Source: Helicobacter cinaedi CCUG 18818 = ATCC BAA-847
GTDB lineage: Bacteria; Campylobacterota; Campylobacteria; Campylobacterales; Helicobacteraceae
Direction of reading: 5' to 3'
Assembly (NCBI RefSeq): GCF_000155475.1
Contig: NZ_DS990392.1
Span: forward strand, 365,053-429,052
Length of the DNA: 64,000 nt
The notes below the pieces were generated by a model. The model did not search any database. It saw only the letters and a program-made list of their open reading frames with translations, and was not told the origin of the DNA. The translations under genes and the position numbers were made by a program. Positions within the stretch are counted from its first letter, which is position 1. Each line of letters begins with the position of its first letter. Below, in pieces: positions 17,881 to 27,040 of this stretch.

Positions 17881-19278
17881 TCATTTTAGATTCTTGCCAA
17901 ATTCTTGTGGGGCGGTGATTTTTTCAGCAAGTTGAGAGATATTAGACATTGCCTTAACCTTATCAAGCAGAAGTGGGGATTTTGCAAATAATGAATTATG
18001 CTCTTCCCCCACATACAAGCTTGTGATAACAACACCGCCTAGCATATTCTCATAGCCTCTGCCCGTAGTCGCACTCCACGCACTATGAGCCACAATCGCC
18101 CTGCCTTCATACTCGCCGATGTAGAGCATAATATGCCCTTGTAGCCAAAGGATTGTTTGATAAGGCGTAGCATTAGCAATAATATAGCTTTCTTTTTCTT
18201 TGCGTGAAAGATTGCTTAAATCAACTTGATTATTTCCATAATACACTTGGGCTTTTGAATTACGCGGAAGATGAATGCCAAAATTTGTAAAAATATCACG
18301 GACAAAAGCCGAGCAATCACGACTTTCTAAGAATCCGCCCCAGCCATATTTATCCCCTATCATTGTATTGATGATTTCAGCAATGGCTTTAGAATCTGCA
18401 ATTTGTGGGAAAGGCTTCATCATTTCATTAGGCAAATATACCTGTTCTCTTTTAGCTTCTCCATTTGGCAAACGCACATAGACTGCTACGCCCACAGATT
18501 GCTTTAGCTGTGTGCCATATTTGGGGAAAATCTGTCCAATGCGTGCTTGTGAGATAAAGTGATGCTGTGAGTTATAGAGTGGAATCTTATCAATCTTTGG
18601 GCTGATGTATTGTGTGTAGCTCTCTATCTCGCTAATCTGCTTAGATGTAAGCGTGGCAAGATGAGTAGATTCTACCCAGCCATACACAAAGCTTGATTGT
18701 ATATGCACCCATTGCTTATCTTTGCTTATGTGTGTAATCAGCACAGGTGTATTGGCAAAGATAAGGGAGTTTTGCCACCTATCAAATGGATAGCCATTTA
18801 TCTTATTAAACAAGGGCTTGTTTGTCGGCACGGCACGCACAGCAGTCGTTGTGGTGATAATGGCTTTTTGATTTTGGTTTGGATAGGAGCTAAGATTCAT
18901 AGAATCTATAATATTTTGTGCGATTTGTGGGCTTATCTCTTGGAGATCTTCACCATAGCTTTTATTTTTGCTTTTGGTTTTGCTCTCATTTGTGGCAAGA
19001 TTTTGCAGTGAAGGCACAATCCAAAAGACTTCATTTTTTTTAGGATTTGGCTTTTGATGCCACGGAGAGAAATGTTTTTGCAAATAGTCTTTTTGAAGTT
19101 TTGCTAGGACTTTGTCATTGCGTTTAGATTCTAAATCCGCTGGGAGATAAAAGAGTGCATCTTGAGGCAAAGTCTGTAAATCTTTGACTTGATGGCTAGG
19201 GATAACTTTATCCGCACAGGCATTCAAACCTAAGATGAGAAAAAAAGCATATATGATGAAAGCAGGGCGAAATGTCAT
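17881..19278 (-). CDS. SH3-domain NlpC/P60 (C40) peptidase, lipoprotein
   Basis: The 465-residue protein has a lipoprotein signal with lipid-attachment Cys21 (LGLNAC). Residues about 150-290 fit two SH3b-like modules that bind peptidoglycan. The C-terminal third is an NlpC/P60 domain with the catalytic cysteine at 322 in SRDCSAFVRDIF and the histidine in QGHIMLYIG. It likely cleaves stem peptides of peptidoglycan at the envelope. The start overlaps the stop of the ArsC-like gene by one base. Confidence 0.88.
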   Translation of the reverse strand: MTFRPAFIIYAFFLILGLNACADKVIPSHQVKDLQTLPQDALFYLPADLESKRNDKVLAKLQKDYLQKHFSPWHQKPNPKKNEVFWIVPSLQNLATNESKTKSKNKSYGEDLQEISPQIAQNIIDSMNLSSYPNQNQKAIITTTTAVRAVPTNKPLFNKINGYPFDRWQNSLIFANTPVLITHISKDKQWVHIQSSFVYGWVESTHLATLTSKQISEIESYTQYISPKIDKIPLYNSQHHFISQARIGQIFPKYGTQLKQSVGVAVYVRLPNGEAKREQVYLPNEMMKPFPQIADSKAIAEIINTMIGDKYGWGGFLESRDCSAFVRDIFTNFGIHLPRNSKAQVYYGNNQVDLSNLSRKEKESYIIANATPYQTILWLQGHIMLYIGEYEGRAIVAHSAWSATTGRGYENMLGGVVITSLYVGEEHNSLFAKSPLLLDKVKAMSNISQLAEKITAPQEFGKNLK

Positions 19279-19661
19279 TATAATGCCCTTTGTTGAAAGG
19301 CGTGGATAAGCTCTAAAATCTCGCTTTCATTATAGCCGATGATGAGGCGTTTATCACTTGTGATAATGGGGCGTTTTAAAAGCATAGGCGTGGCAAAAAG
19401 TATATCAATTTGCTCTTGTATATGTGAATCTAGGATAGATTCTGTGATTTTGCCTTCTTTTTTGAGATTTTTATAAGTAGTGCCTTTGCTGTTAAGAACG
19501 ACTTTAATACCTTTAGATTCTATCCACGACTTGAGCTGTTTTTGACTTGGCGTAGTGGTTTTTAAATCAATAAAGTGAAATGGAATACTATGCTTATCTA
19601 GCAAGGTTATTGCCTTTTTGACACTACCGCAAGTTTTGATACCATAGAGTATGATTGTCAT
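19278..19661 (-). CDS. ArsC/Spx-family thioredoxin-fold protein
   Basis: The 127-residue protein begins with the family fold YGIKTCGSVKKAITLLD carrying a single cysteine, and has LNSKGTTYKNL and the cis-proline region LKRPIITSDKRLIIGY. This matches the YffB/Spx-like branch of the arsenate reductase family rather than a proven arsenate reductase, and no other arsenic gene is near. Function unknown, probably a glutathione- or thiol-dependent reductase. Confidence 0.85.
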   Translation of the reverse strand: MTIILYGIKTCGSVKKAITLLDKHSIPFHFIDLKTTTPSQKQLKSWIESKGIKVVLNSKGTTYKNLKKEGKITESILDSHIQEQIDILFATPMLLKRPIITSDKRLIIGYNESEILELIHAFQQRAL

Positions 19662-19671
19662 TATCCTGCCT

Positions 19672-20178
19672 TTAAAAGTTTGGTTGCTTAATATCTAAAA
19701 AATTTGAATCGGATTCTATCACAGGATAGTGCATACAAAGCAGATTTCTAACGCAAAATGCAATCATTTGATACACCTTTTCAAAGCCATCCATATCCTT
19801 GTAGCCATAAGGGTCAGGGACATCTACACCATTTAGCCCAAAATCGCCTAGCTTTTTTACTTTCTCTTTATCAAAGCCAAGCTGCAATAAATCCTTGTAA
19901 TTACTTGAATCTAAGGCGATGATAATATCAAAACTATCATCAGCATACACGCTCACACGCCTACCACGCAAATCATCAATGCTAAAATTATGCTTTTTTG
20001 CTATTTGTCTAGACCCAGCGTGGGGGCATTCATCAATATGCCAACCGCTTGTCCCTGCTGAATCTACCTTTAAGGGTAGATTATATTTTTTCACAAACTC
20101 CCTTGCTATGCCTTCAGCTAGTGGGGAGCGACAGATATTGCCTAAACATACAAATAAAATACTAGAGACTTCTTTCAT
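19672..20178 (-). CDS. Low-molecular-weight protein-tyrosine phosphatase
   Basis: The 168-residue cytosolic enzyme has the phosphate loop CLGNICRS with catalytic Cys11 and Arg17 and the general acid in DPYGY near residue 120. Both are needed for activity and both are present. The target is unknown; no tyrosine kinase or capsule gene is near. It overlaps the amidohydrolase stop by four bases and is followed by the ArsC-like gene after ten. Confidence 0.92.
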   Translation of the reverse strand: MKEVSSILFVCLGNICRSPLAEGIAREFVKKYNLPLKVDSAGTSGWHIDECPHAGSRQIAKKHNFSIDDLRGRRVSVYADDSFDIIIALDSSNYKDLLQLGFDKEKVKKLGDFGLNGVDVPDPYGYKDMDGFEKVYQMIAFCVRNLLCMHYPVIESDSNFLDIKQPNF

Positions 20179-21431
20179 ATTACCACCTTTGCGTTGATAT
20201 AGAGATGAGTGGGGGAGTTTGCATTAAGGATAAAATGCAGCGGAGCTTGATTTAAATGGGTTTGATTTTCGCAAAAAAGTGGCTTTTCAAAATCAAAAAT
20301 CGCAAAATCTACACTTTTATTTTTAGCCAAGATTCCATTATTTAGCCCTAAAGCTCTTGCCCCACAGAGTGTAGCACCAAGCAATAAAGTCTTAGATAGC
20401 TCTAAAATATCAGCTTGCGGATAGGCGTATAAGGCTGTGCGTAACTCATCAAGTAAATTAACATTATTATTTGAGCTTTTGCCATCAGTGCCAATGGCGG
20501 TTGGGCGATTTTGTAAAATCTCAAGGGGCAAAAAAGCATTGTTTAAAAGCCGATTGCTCCGCGGACAAGTGATGAGTGTCGCATTCTCACATAAATCTAG
20601 CTCTTTTTGCGTGATGTGTAAGCAATGTGTGAGTGAAAGGGCATTTTTTATAGGCAAGAGCATTTCTAAAAAGCTTTGTGGTGTATAAAAGGGCTTTGCG
20701 TTTTCAATGTTAGCTAAGCGTTTAAAAAAGCCCTTAAAATAGCCATCTTGCTGGGTAAGCCACTGCTTTTCTTGTGGAGATTCTAAAAAGTGAGCAGATA
20801 GTGGGAGGGTTTCACTCACACAGAGTTCTATAAGTTTTTTTGCCATAATGGGGTGGAGCGAGTAGGGCGAGTGTAGGGCGATGGCGGGGGTAAAAGTGGG
20901 CGATTTGAGATTCTTAGCATTATTTAATCGCTCTAGCACATTAGCGTAAAGGAAATCTATCACTTCTGCGTTGCTCCCTATGGCTTCGTTAAAATACACG
21001 CAACGCAAAGGGCTATGGGCTAGAATCTCCATATCATTACCATAGCTACTTATCGCCCCCACAGAGCCTACGCCTGATTTTAACTGCTCATTAATCCCTT
21101 GATTGATAATGGATTCAAACGCATCATTTTCTAACACATTATCGCGATTTTCCATAAGGCTATCAAGCCATTTTCCAAAATCCCCATAGCAAAACTCCGC
21201 CAAAACCCCGCCAAACTCAAAATGTATATGGGCGTTAATAAGGGCAGGAAGCAAGATTCCATTAGGGATAAAAGTCTTTTTTGCGTTTTTAAACTCAGCA
21301 CTTAGGCTTTCATAATCCCCAACGCGTAAAATGCTATCCTTGCTAGATTCAAAGGCAATGCCACCATTATGCAAAATCTCAAACTTTTCATTACATACAA
21401 ACACTAGTCCCGCACCAAATATTTCAATCAT
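20175..21431 (-). CDS. Amidohydrolase, aminofutalosine deaminase-like
   Basis: The 418-residue protein is a metal-dependent deaminase of the amidohydrolase superfamily. The metal site looks intact: HxH in NAHIHFEFGG, a histidine in LSAHFLESP, another in LTHCLHITQ and the catalytic Asp in AIGTDGKSSNN. Helicobacter relatives are usually annotated as aminofutalosine deaminase family, a step of the futalosine menaquinone pathway. In Helicobacter the MTA/SAH nucleosidase can act on aminofutalosine directly, so the real substrate is open. Neighbours match the H. pylori ccdA region. Confidence 0.8.
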   Translation of the reverse strand: MIEIFGAGLVFVCNEKFEILHNGGIAFESSKDSILRVGDYESLSAEFKNAKKTFIPNGILLPALINAHIHFEFGGVLAEFCYGDFGKWLDSLMENRDNVLENDAFESIINQGINEQLKSGVGSVGAISSYGNDMEILAHSPLRCVYFNEAIGSNAEVIDFLYANVLERLNNAKNLKSPTFTPAIALHSPYSLHPIMAKKLIELCVSETLPLSAHFLESPQEKQWLTQQDGYFKGFFKRLANIENAKPFYTPQSFLEMLLPIKNALSLTHCLHITQKELDLCENATLITCPRSNRLLNNAFLPLEILQNRPTAIGTDGKSSNNNVNLLDELRTALYAYPQADILELSKTLLLGATLCGARALGLNNGILAKNKSVDFAIFDFEKPLFCENQTHLNQAPLHFILNANSPTHLYINAKVVI

Positions 21432-21439
21432 TATACGCC

Positions 21440-22255
21440 CTATTTTGTGCTTGTGATATTCACATCAAGCTTGTTATATGGAATCTCAATGCCGTTTTTA
21501 TCAAGGGCGATTTTTATAGATTCTAACACTTTGCTTTGTGTGTTTAAAATGCCATATTCTATTTTCACCCAAAAGCGGAGTGTGAAGTTAAGTGAGCTTG
21601 CTCCAAGCTCGGTTAAGCCTATGAAATGCTGTTGATTTGGATCAACTTCAGGCGTGTTTTCTAGCACATCAATGATAATTTTTTTCACAGATTCTATATC
21701 GCTTTCATAACCTACACCGATGATAAGCTCAATGCGTCTTTGGTCGTTGAAAGTGGTATTTATGATATTTGCTGTTGCCATATTGCTATTTGGGATAATA
21801 GCGACCTTGCCATCATTTAAGCGGAGATTTGTTGTAAAAAGATTTATCGCCTCCACACTCCCTACCAAACCGCCTACTTCAATCAAATCCCCCCTTTTAA
21901 ATGGACGCAAGATAATCAGCACAATGCCACTTGCCACAGATGAAAGAGAATCTTTAAGTCCAAGGGCGATAGCCACACCCGCAGTCCCAAGCACGGCGAT
22001 GATGGAATTTGTTTGCACACCAATCGTGCCAAGTGCAGCGACAATCATCACCACAAGGCAGAGAATAAAGACAACTTGAGAGATAAAGCGGGATAGAATC
22101 TCATCTTTTTTGGCGACAATCTTGCGGATTTTAGAGCTTAAAAAACGCGAGAGATAATAGCCCACAATCAAAATAATACAAGCTTTGAAAAGAGCTATGC
22201 CTAAATGTTCTAGCTGTGGAATAAAAGTTGTAAGAAAGCTTTTAAAATCCTGCAT
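21440..22255 (-). CDS. Small-conductance mechanosensitive channel (MscS family)
   Basis: The 271-residue protein has three membrane helices in the first about 130 residues. The pore-lining helix is Gly/Ala-rich (GTAGVAIALGLKDSLSSVASG), followed by the MscS beta domain (PFKRGDLIEVGGLVGSVEAI, VAIIPNSNMATANIIN) and an alpha/beta cytoplasmic domain. It would protect against osmotic down-shock. It lies between the two amidohydrolase-type genes on the same strand. Confidence 0.93.
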   Translation of the reverse strand: MQDFKSFLTTFIPQLEHLGIALFKACIILIVGYYLSRFLSSKIRKIVAKKDEILSRFISQVVFILCLVVMIVAALGTIGVQTNSIIAVLGTAGVAIALGLKDSLSSVASGIVLIILRPFKRGDLIEVGGLVGSVEAINLFTTNLRLNDGKVAIIPNSNMATANIINTTFNDQRRIELIIGVGYESDIESVKKIIIDVLENTPEVDPNQQHFIGLTELGASSLNFTLRFWVKIEYGILNTQSKVLESIKIALDKNGIEIPYNKLDVNITSTK

Positions 22256-22265
22256 TTTTTATCCT

Positions 22266-23501
22266 TTAAAGTTTATTGTTGGGATCGTGTAGAATCTCAT
22301 TGCTTAAAAACGCTTCTACAACACCGCAAAGCTCCTGTTGATAGTAAGGAGAGAATATATCGCTACAAATGTATGTTTGATGTTGATTAAATAGCACAAG
22401 CTCGGCGATTTTCCCTTCCTGCAATGCTCCTTTGTTTAGTCCTAGAATTTGCGAGGGCGTGAAGCTTGTGAGCTTTGAGATTATCTCTAATGGAATCTTG
22501 TGGCTTTTATGCAAAAATGTATAAAGAAGTGATAGGTAAGATTCAAGGGCATCTATACCAAAACTTGCAAGCTCAAAAACTTGGTCCTTTTTAGAGTTAT
22601 AATCTGCCGACTGCAAAGAGCCAAGCAAGTCAATCTCGCCATTTTTAAGCTTTTCTAGCAATGCTTTTTGTGAGATAGAATCTACAAGCGGAGGGTTAAG
22701 CTTGGCAGCGGTGTTGTAGTTTTGACATAGGCTTTCATCAAGCAGGAGATGATGGATTGGGCTTTGGGTAAAAAACTCACAGGCATAGCCCTTGTTTTTG
22801 TAAGATTCTAATAATTCAAAACTACGCGGATAGGTAAGGGAATCAAAAATAAGCCTTAAGGGTAAATCTTTTAGCATTTCGGCGATTTTTGGAATCTCTT
22901 TGGTTTGGCTATATGTGGGGATTGAAGGGAGTCCTAACTCCGCACTTAAAAGTCCTTCATTCATCGCCCCATCAGCGAGAGTAGAATCTTGAGGGAAGCA
23001 TATAAGCGGAATGTGAAGCATTTGAGCGTATTGTGCGATACGCATAAAAGTATGGGCGTCATAATCACTTTTTACAAAAATAGCTTTGCCCCCACTTTGA
23101 TGAAGTGAGCTAATATCGCTAAGTCTATCATTAGGCGTGAGTGGATTAATCGCGGGGAGCAGGTGGATAGGGGATTTGCTATTTAGGCTTTTTATGAGTT
23201 CAATAGAGCCATTTTCACTGCAAGGTGGATTTGTATAAGGATTCAGTAAAATTGTGCCAACACCGCCTTTTAGGGCTTTTTGTGCTAAGGAAATGAGCGT
23301 TTTACTTGAGAGAGATAGGGCTTTTGGGGCGATATTTAAATCAATCATCGCAGGAAATAGAATCTTACCCTGTATATCAAGCACCTTTTCATTCTCCATA
23401 GGACTTAAAGAGCCTATATGTGAAATCAACCCATTTTGTGTGCGTAAGTCCGCCTCTTTTACTCCCTGATAATCACAAAGTATCGCATTTTTAAACAGCA
23501 T
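22266..23501 (-). CDS. Dihydroorotase-like protein lacking the metal-binding HxH
   Basis: The 411-residue protein follows the dihydroorotase pattern end to end, but where active enzymes have DxHxH it reads MIDLNIAPKAL, with no histidine. The other conserved metal ligands are also not evident. It is therefore probably inactive, like the dihydroorotase-like partners that stabilise aspartate transcarbamoylase in some bacteria. The matching H. pylori locus is likewise annotated pyrC next to ccdA, and a second true PyrC exists there. The partner is inference. Confidence 0.8.
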   Translation of the reverse strand: MLFKNAILCDYQGVKEADLRTQNGLISHIGSLSPMENEKVLDIQGKILFPAMIDLNIAPKALSLSSKTLISLAQKALKGGVGTILLNPYTNPPCSENGSIELIKSLNSKSPIHLLPAINPLTPNDRLSDISSLHQSGGKAIFVKSDYDAHTFMRIAQYAQMLHIPLICFPQDSTLADGAMNEGLLSAELGLPSIPTYSQTKEIPKIAEMLKDLPLRLIFDSLTYPRSFELLESYKNKGYACEFFTQSPIHHLLLDESLCQNYNTAAKLNPPLVDSISQKALLEKLKNGEIDLLGSLQSADYNSKKDQVFELASFGIDALESYLSLLYTFLHKSHKIPLEIISKLTSFTPSQILGLNKGALQEGKIAELVLFNQHQTYICSDIFSPYYQQELCGVVEAFLSNEILHDPNNKL

Positions 23502-23510
23502 AAAACTCCT

Positions 23511-24218
23511 TTAGGTCAGTAAAAAATCACTCTTTTGTGCCATAATCAACACGCCTATAAGAATAAGCAAAATCCCCGAAATCACTTCAATGACTTTAAG
23601 AAAGGGCGTGAGTTTTTTGAGCATTTTAAGGGCAGTATTGATAAAAATCGCCACGAGCAAAAAAGCCAAACCAAGCCCCAAGCAATAGCATAGCATGAGC
23701 CACAATGCACTATTTTGATTAAAAATCCCAAGAGCTAAGATTGAAGCAAGAATGGGACCCACACAAGGACTCCAGCCGATACTAAAGCCAACGCCTAGCA
23801 CAAAGGGGGATAAAAAGCCAAAGGCAGTGTGATTTGGGCTAAAATGAAAGGCTTTATACAAAAAGGCAAATTTAAATTGAAACAAAAAATGAATCCCAAA
23901 AAGGATAATCACCCCCCCAGCAATATACCGCATAATAGATGAGCTAAGGATTGAGCTAAGGGTAGATTCAGCAAAGAGAGCAAGGGTTATAAAGGTTGCT
24001 GAAAAACCAAAGATGAATAAAAGTGAAGCTAGGATTATGCGGGATTTGTGTGTTGTTTTTTGATGTAGCTCTTCAATACTTATGCCAGAGATGTAAGAGA
24101 TATAAGGGGGGATAAGCGGCAGTAGGCAAGGGCTTAGAAAGGTAAGAATCCCAGCTAAAAAACTTGCCCCAAAAGGCGTAGAATCATAGAGTGTGATAAG
24201 GGTGCTTTCCAGATTCAC
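23511..24218 (-). CDS. ccdA: Cytochrome c biogenesis protein CcdA/DsbD-like
   Basis: The 235-residue integral membrane protein has six predicted helices and the paired redox cysteines in LSPCLLPLIPPY and WSPCVGPILA. It carries electrons across the membrane to periplasmic thiol proteins needed for cytochrome c maturation. A run of seven C (23912-23918) is present but short for phase variation. It is the first gene of the ccdA-dihydroorotase-like-mscS-amidohydrolase run. Confidence 0.92.
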   Translation of the reverse strand: MNLESTLITLYDSTPFGASFLAGILTFLSPCLLPLIPPYISYISGISIEELHQKTTHKSRIILASLLFIFGFSATFITLALFAESTLSSILSSSIMRYIAGGVIILFGIHFLFQFKFAFLYKAFHFSPNHTAFGFLSPFVLGVGFSIGWSPCVGPILASILALGIFNQNSALWLMLCYCLGLGLAFLLVAIFINTALKMLKKLTPFLKVIEVISGILLILIGVLIMAQKSDFLLT

Positions 24219-24321
24219 TTTTATCCTTTATTTGATTGTGCTAAAAATTATTAAAGCATTAGCATTATAGCTAAGGCTTATAATATTTTTGTAAATTTAT
24301 CCCAAAAAGCACAATTTTTGC

Positions 24322-24327
24322 TATAAT
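24322..24327 (+). promoter_or_regulatory. -10 element of the DEAD-box helicase gene
   Basis: TTTTTGCTATAATCG is a consensus Helicobacter -10 lying about 70 nt before the ATG, leaving a leader of about 60 nt. Confidence 0.65.
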
Positions 24328-24394
24328 CGCGTTTTTTAAATTGCTTCAAATTTATGAAAATAACATTATCAAATCCATTACATAAAGGCAACTA

Positions 24395-25936
24395 ATGACA
24401 CAAGATTCACAAACACCCACTCAAGAATCTCCAGCCCAAAACGAACAAAGCTTTGAAACATTTGGCTTAAAAGATTTTGTGTTAAAGGGCATTAAAGAAG
24501 CGGGATTTAGCTCTCCTAGCCCCGTTCAAGCTCAAAGTATCCCTATTGTTTTACAAGGCAAAGACTTAATCGCTCAAGCTCAAACAGGCACGGGCAAAAC
24601 GGCTGCCTTTAGTATCCCCATTTTAAATGCCCTTAGTCGCAACAAAGAGATTGAAGCCCTTGTGATTACACCCACACGAGAACTTGCTATGCAAATTAGC
24701 GAAGAGGTGCTAAAGCTTGGGCGATTTGGGCGTATTAAAACCATTTGTATGTATGGGGGGCAGAGTATCAAGCGGCAATGTGATTTGTTAGAGAAAAAGC
24801 CAAAGGTGATGATAGCTACACCGGGCAGATTGCTTGATCACTTGCAAAATGGCAGGATAGAGAATTTCGCTCCAAAGGTAGTAGTGCTTGATGAATCTGA
24901 TGAAATGCTTGATATGGGCTTTTTAGATGATATTGAAGAGATTTTTAAGTTTTTGCCAAATACGCACCAAACCTTGCTCTTTTCCGCCACAATGCCAGAG
25001 CCTATCAAGAATCTAGCCTTGAAGATTCTAGATAAGCCGGAGTTTGTAAAAATCACTCCCACAGATATTACAAATAAAGACATAGAACAGCAATACTACA
25101 TTATCAATGAAGGGGAGCGAGATGAAGCGATTGTGCGGCTACTTGAGACGCAAAATCCCACAAAAAGCATTATTTTCACACGCACCAAAAAAGAAGCCGA
25201 TGCATTGGCGACAAGGCTTGTTACAAAGGGATTCAAGGCTATGGCACTGCACGGCGATATGGAGCAGTGGGATAGACGCACAGCCATTAAGGCGTTTAAG
25301 GAAAATGAGATTGAACTGCTTGTGGCAACTGATGTGGCTTCGCGTGGGCTTGATATTAGCGATGTGAGCCATGTGTTTAACTATCACATACCGCTGAATC
25401 CTGAAAGCTATGTGCATCGCATAGGGCGAACAGGCAGGGCAGGGAAAAAGGGTGTGGCTATCACCCTTGCCACACCGCTTGAATATAAAGATTTAAGCAA
25501 GATTAAACAGATTACAAAAGCAAAGCTCACATTGTGTGAGATTACGCAGGAATACAGCGATGATGCGTTTTCACAAGAGATTTCCCACGCTAAGGTTAAT
25601 GATAAATCTGTGGCGATTTATGAAAAGCTTAAAGATAAGGTTGATACAACACAACTTTGCCTTAAGCTCATTGCCTTGCATTTGGAAAAAAGTAAGCAAA
25701 ATAAGATTGGGCTAAGTAAAGAGCAAATCGCCCAGCTTGAATCCCAATCCGAATCTAAAGAGCAAAAACACAATAAAAAATCTAGCAAATTTTCACACAA
25801 TGCAAAGTCTAAGCCACAATCTCAAAGAAACAATAGCAGGGGTAATGGTAGAGATATGGGCGGAAATAAAAGAGGCAGAAAGCGTTATGATGATGTGGAT
25901 AAAAGTCAGCCATACACAGGAAGCATTTGGGGGTAG
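24395..25936 (+). CDS. DEAD-box ATP-dependent RNA helicase (RhpA-like)
   Basis: The 513-residue helicase contains the Q motif (SSPSPVQAQSIPIVLQGKD), motif I AQTGTGKT, Ia PTRELAMQ, Ib TPGRLLDH, motif II written DESD instead of DEAD, III SATMP, V ATDVASRGLD and VI HRIGRTGRAG. The C-terminal about 90 residues form a basic, Gln/Ser/Arg/Gly-rich tail typical of RNA-binding extensions. It corresponds to the only DEAD-box helicase of H. pylori, which acts with RNase J in RNA decay and cold growth. Confidence 0.95.
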   Translation: MTQDSQTPTQESPAQNEQSFETFGLKDFVLKGIKEAGFSSPSPVQAQSIPIVLQGKDLIAQAQTGTGKTAAFSIPILNALSRNKEIEALVITPTRELAMQISEEVLKLGRFGRIKTICMYGGQSIKRQCDLLEKKPKVMIATPGRLLDHLQNGRIENFAPKVVVLDESDEMLDMGFLDDIEEIFKFLPNTHQTLLFSATMPEPIKNLALKILDKPEFVKITPTDITNKDIEQQYYIINEGERDEAIVRLLETQNPTKSIIFTRTKKEADALATRLVTKGFKAMALHGDMEQWDRRTAIKAFKENEIELLVATDVASRGLDISDVSHVFNYHIPLNPESYVHRIGRTGRAGKKGVAITLATPLEYKDLSKIKQITKAKLTLCEITQEYSDDAFSQEISHAKVNDKSVAIYEKLKDKVDTTQLCLKLIALHLEKSKQNKIGLSKEQIAQLESQSESKEQKHNKKSSKFSHNAKSKPQSQRNNSRGNGRDMGGNKRGRKRYDDVDKSQPYTGSIWG

Positions 25937-26529
25937 TGGCTGTGGGAGGAATACTTAAGAGATTCTTACTTTCACTTTTTGTGTTGAGTGTGGGGCAGAA
26001 TCTTCTCGCAGTGGATTTTTCACCCGCACCCATTTATGAGAATAACTCCACTTTTGGCAGTGTAAGTATTGGTGGTGTGGCGTATAATGTCAAAAGTAAG
26101 CAGGGCTATGATAATACACGCGGGGCAGTGCTTTTTGGGCTAAAGCGTGGATTTTTGCTTGGGGATTCTAAAAAGGTGCTTTTAAACGCGTGGCTTGAGG
26201 GGAGTGCTGGGGTTGAAAACAAAAATGGCTTGTATAGTGGCTCTGTGGGCGGACAGATTGGCTATCGTTTGTTTAATGGGTTAGTGATTGTGTTGCTTGG
26301 TGGGGGATTTGAGATGAGTAATCTTGCTATGCCACATATTCCAAAAGAGCAATATAACATCTATGGTGGATTAGCAAGAGCAGAGCTTTTTATAGATATT
26401 GCACAAGGCTATGGGCTAAGTGTGGGCTATACACGAGGGTTTAACGAAAAAAGCAAAAAGATTAAAGGTGAATCTTTTGATACACAAGGCATTATGTTAA
26501 GTGTGAGTTTTTATGATTTTAGTATTTAG
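25936..26529 (+). CDS. Small outer-membrane beta-barrel protein
   Basis: About 197 residues with a signal peptide (LKRFLLSLFVLSVGQNLLA) and a mature part of alternating short beta strands that ends in YDFSI. I favour the GTG at 25936, which overlaps the helicase TAG; the GTG at 25942 and TTG at 25927 are possible too. The GGAGGA at 25945 has no start after it. The same helicase-barrel order exists in H. pylori. The 3' end overlaps the convergent ogt by 11 bases. Function unknown. Confidence 0.7.
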   Translation: MAVGGILKRFLLSLFVLSVGQNLLAVDFSPAPIYENNSTFGSVSIGGVAYNVKSKQGYDNTRGAVLFGLKRGFLLGDSKKVLLNAWLEGSAGVENKNGLYSGSVGGQIGYRLFNGLVIVLLGGGFEMSNLAMPHIPKEQYNIYGGLARAELFIDIAQGYGLSVGYTRGFNEKSKKIKGESFDTQGIMLSVSFYDFSI

Positions 26530-27040
26530 GGCTAGATTCAAGCTCTAAAAGTTTAGCTTTTATGCCCCTTGCATTTTTGAATATATCTAAGGCATATCCG
26601 CCAATGTCCCCATTTTCACGCACTACACGATGACAAGGGATAAGTATCATTAATGGATTTGCATTGTTTGCGTTGCCAACAGCCCGTGAAGCATTAGGAT
26701 TATGAATAGCTCTAGCAATGTCTTTATAGCTTCGTTTCTCCCCATAAGGAATCTGCCTTAAAGCTTCCCATACACGCATTTGAAACGCACTTCCCTGTGG
26801 CAAAAGGGGCAAATCAAAATAGAGAAGTTTTTTATCAAAATAGGCTTGAATCTGCAAGGCACATTCATCACTTAAGGGCGTTTTGTGAAATTTATTTAAA
26901 AGCTTTTTGTCCCAAGTGATGTGTGTGATATGTGTGGCGTTTGTGTAGATTCCTAAAGATATGGGCGTATTATCCCATAATAATGTGTAAATGCCACCAT
27001 AGATATAGTGGAGATGTTGGATATGTTGGGGATTTGGCAT
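26519..27040 (-). CDS. ogt: Methylated-DNA--[protein]-cysteine S-methyltransferase
   Basis: The 173-residue DNA repair protein has the active-site IPCHRVVRENGDIGGYA with acceptor Cys136 and the helix-turn-helix region VGNANNANPLMI. It removes O6-alkyl groups from guanine by one-time transfer to Cys136. Its ATG overlaps the stop of the DUF3943 gene in TAATG, so it is probably co-transcribed with an unrelated envelope gene. Confidence 0.94.
   Translation of the reverse strand: MPNPQHIQHLHYIYGGIYTLLWDNTPISLGIYTNATHITHITWDKKLLNKFHKTPLSDECALQIQAYFDKKLLYFDLPLLPQGSAFQMRVWEALRQIPYGEKRSYKDIARAIHNPNASRAVGNANNANPLMILIPCHRVVRENGDIGGYALDIFKNARGIKAKLLELESSPKY

Noticed and set aside
23912-23918. C7 run in ccdA as a phase-variable tract
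   Set aside because: Seven is below the length that usually slips, and loss of CcdA would harm respiration.
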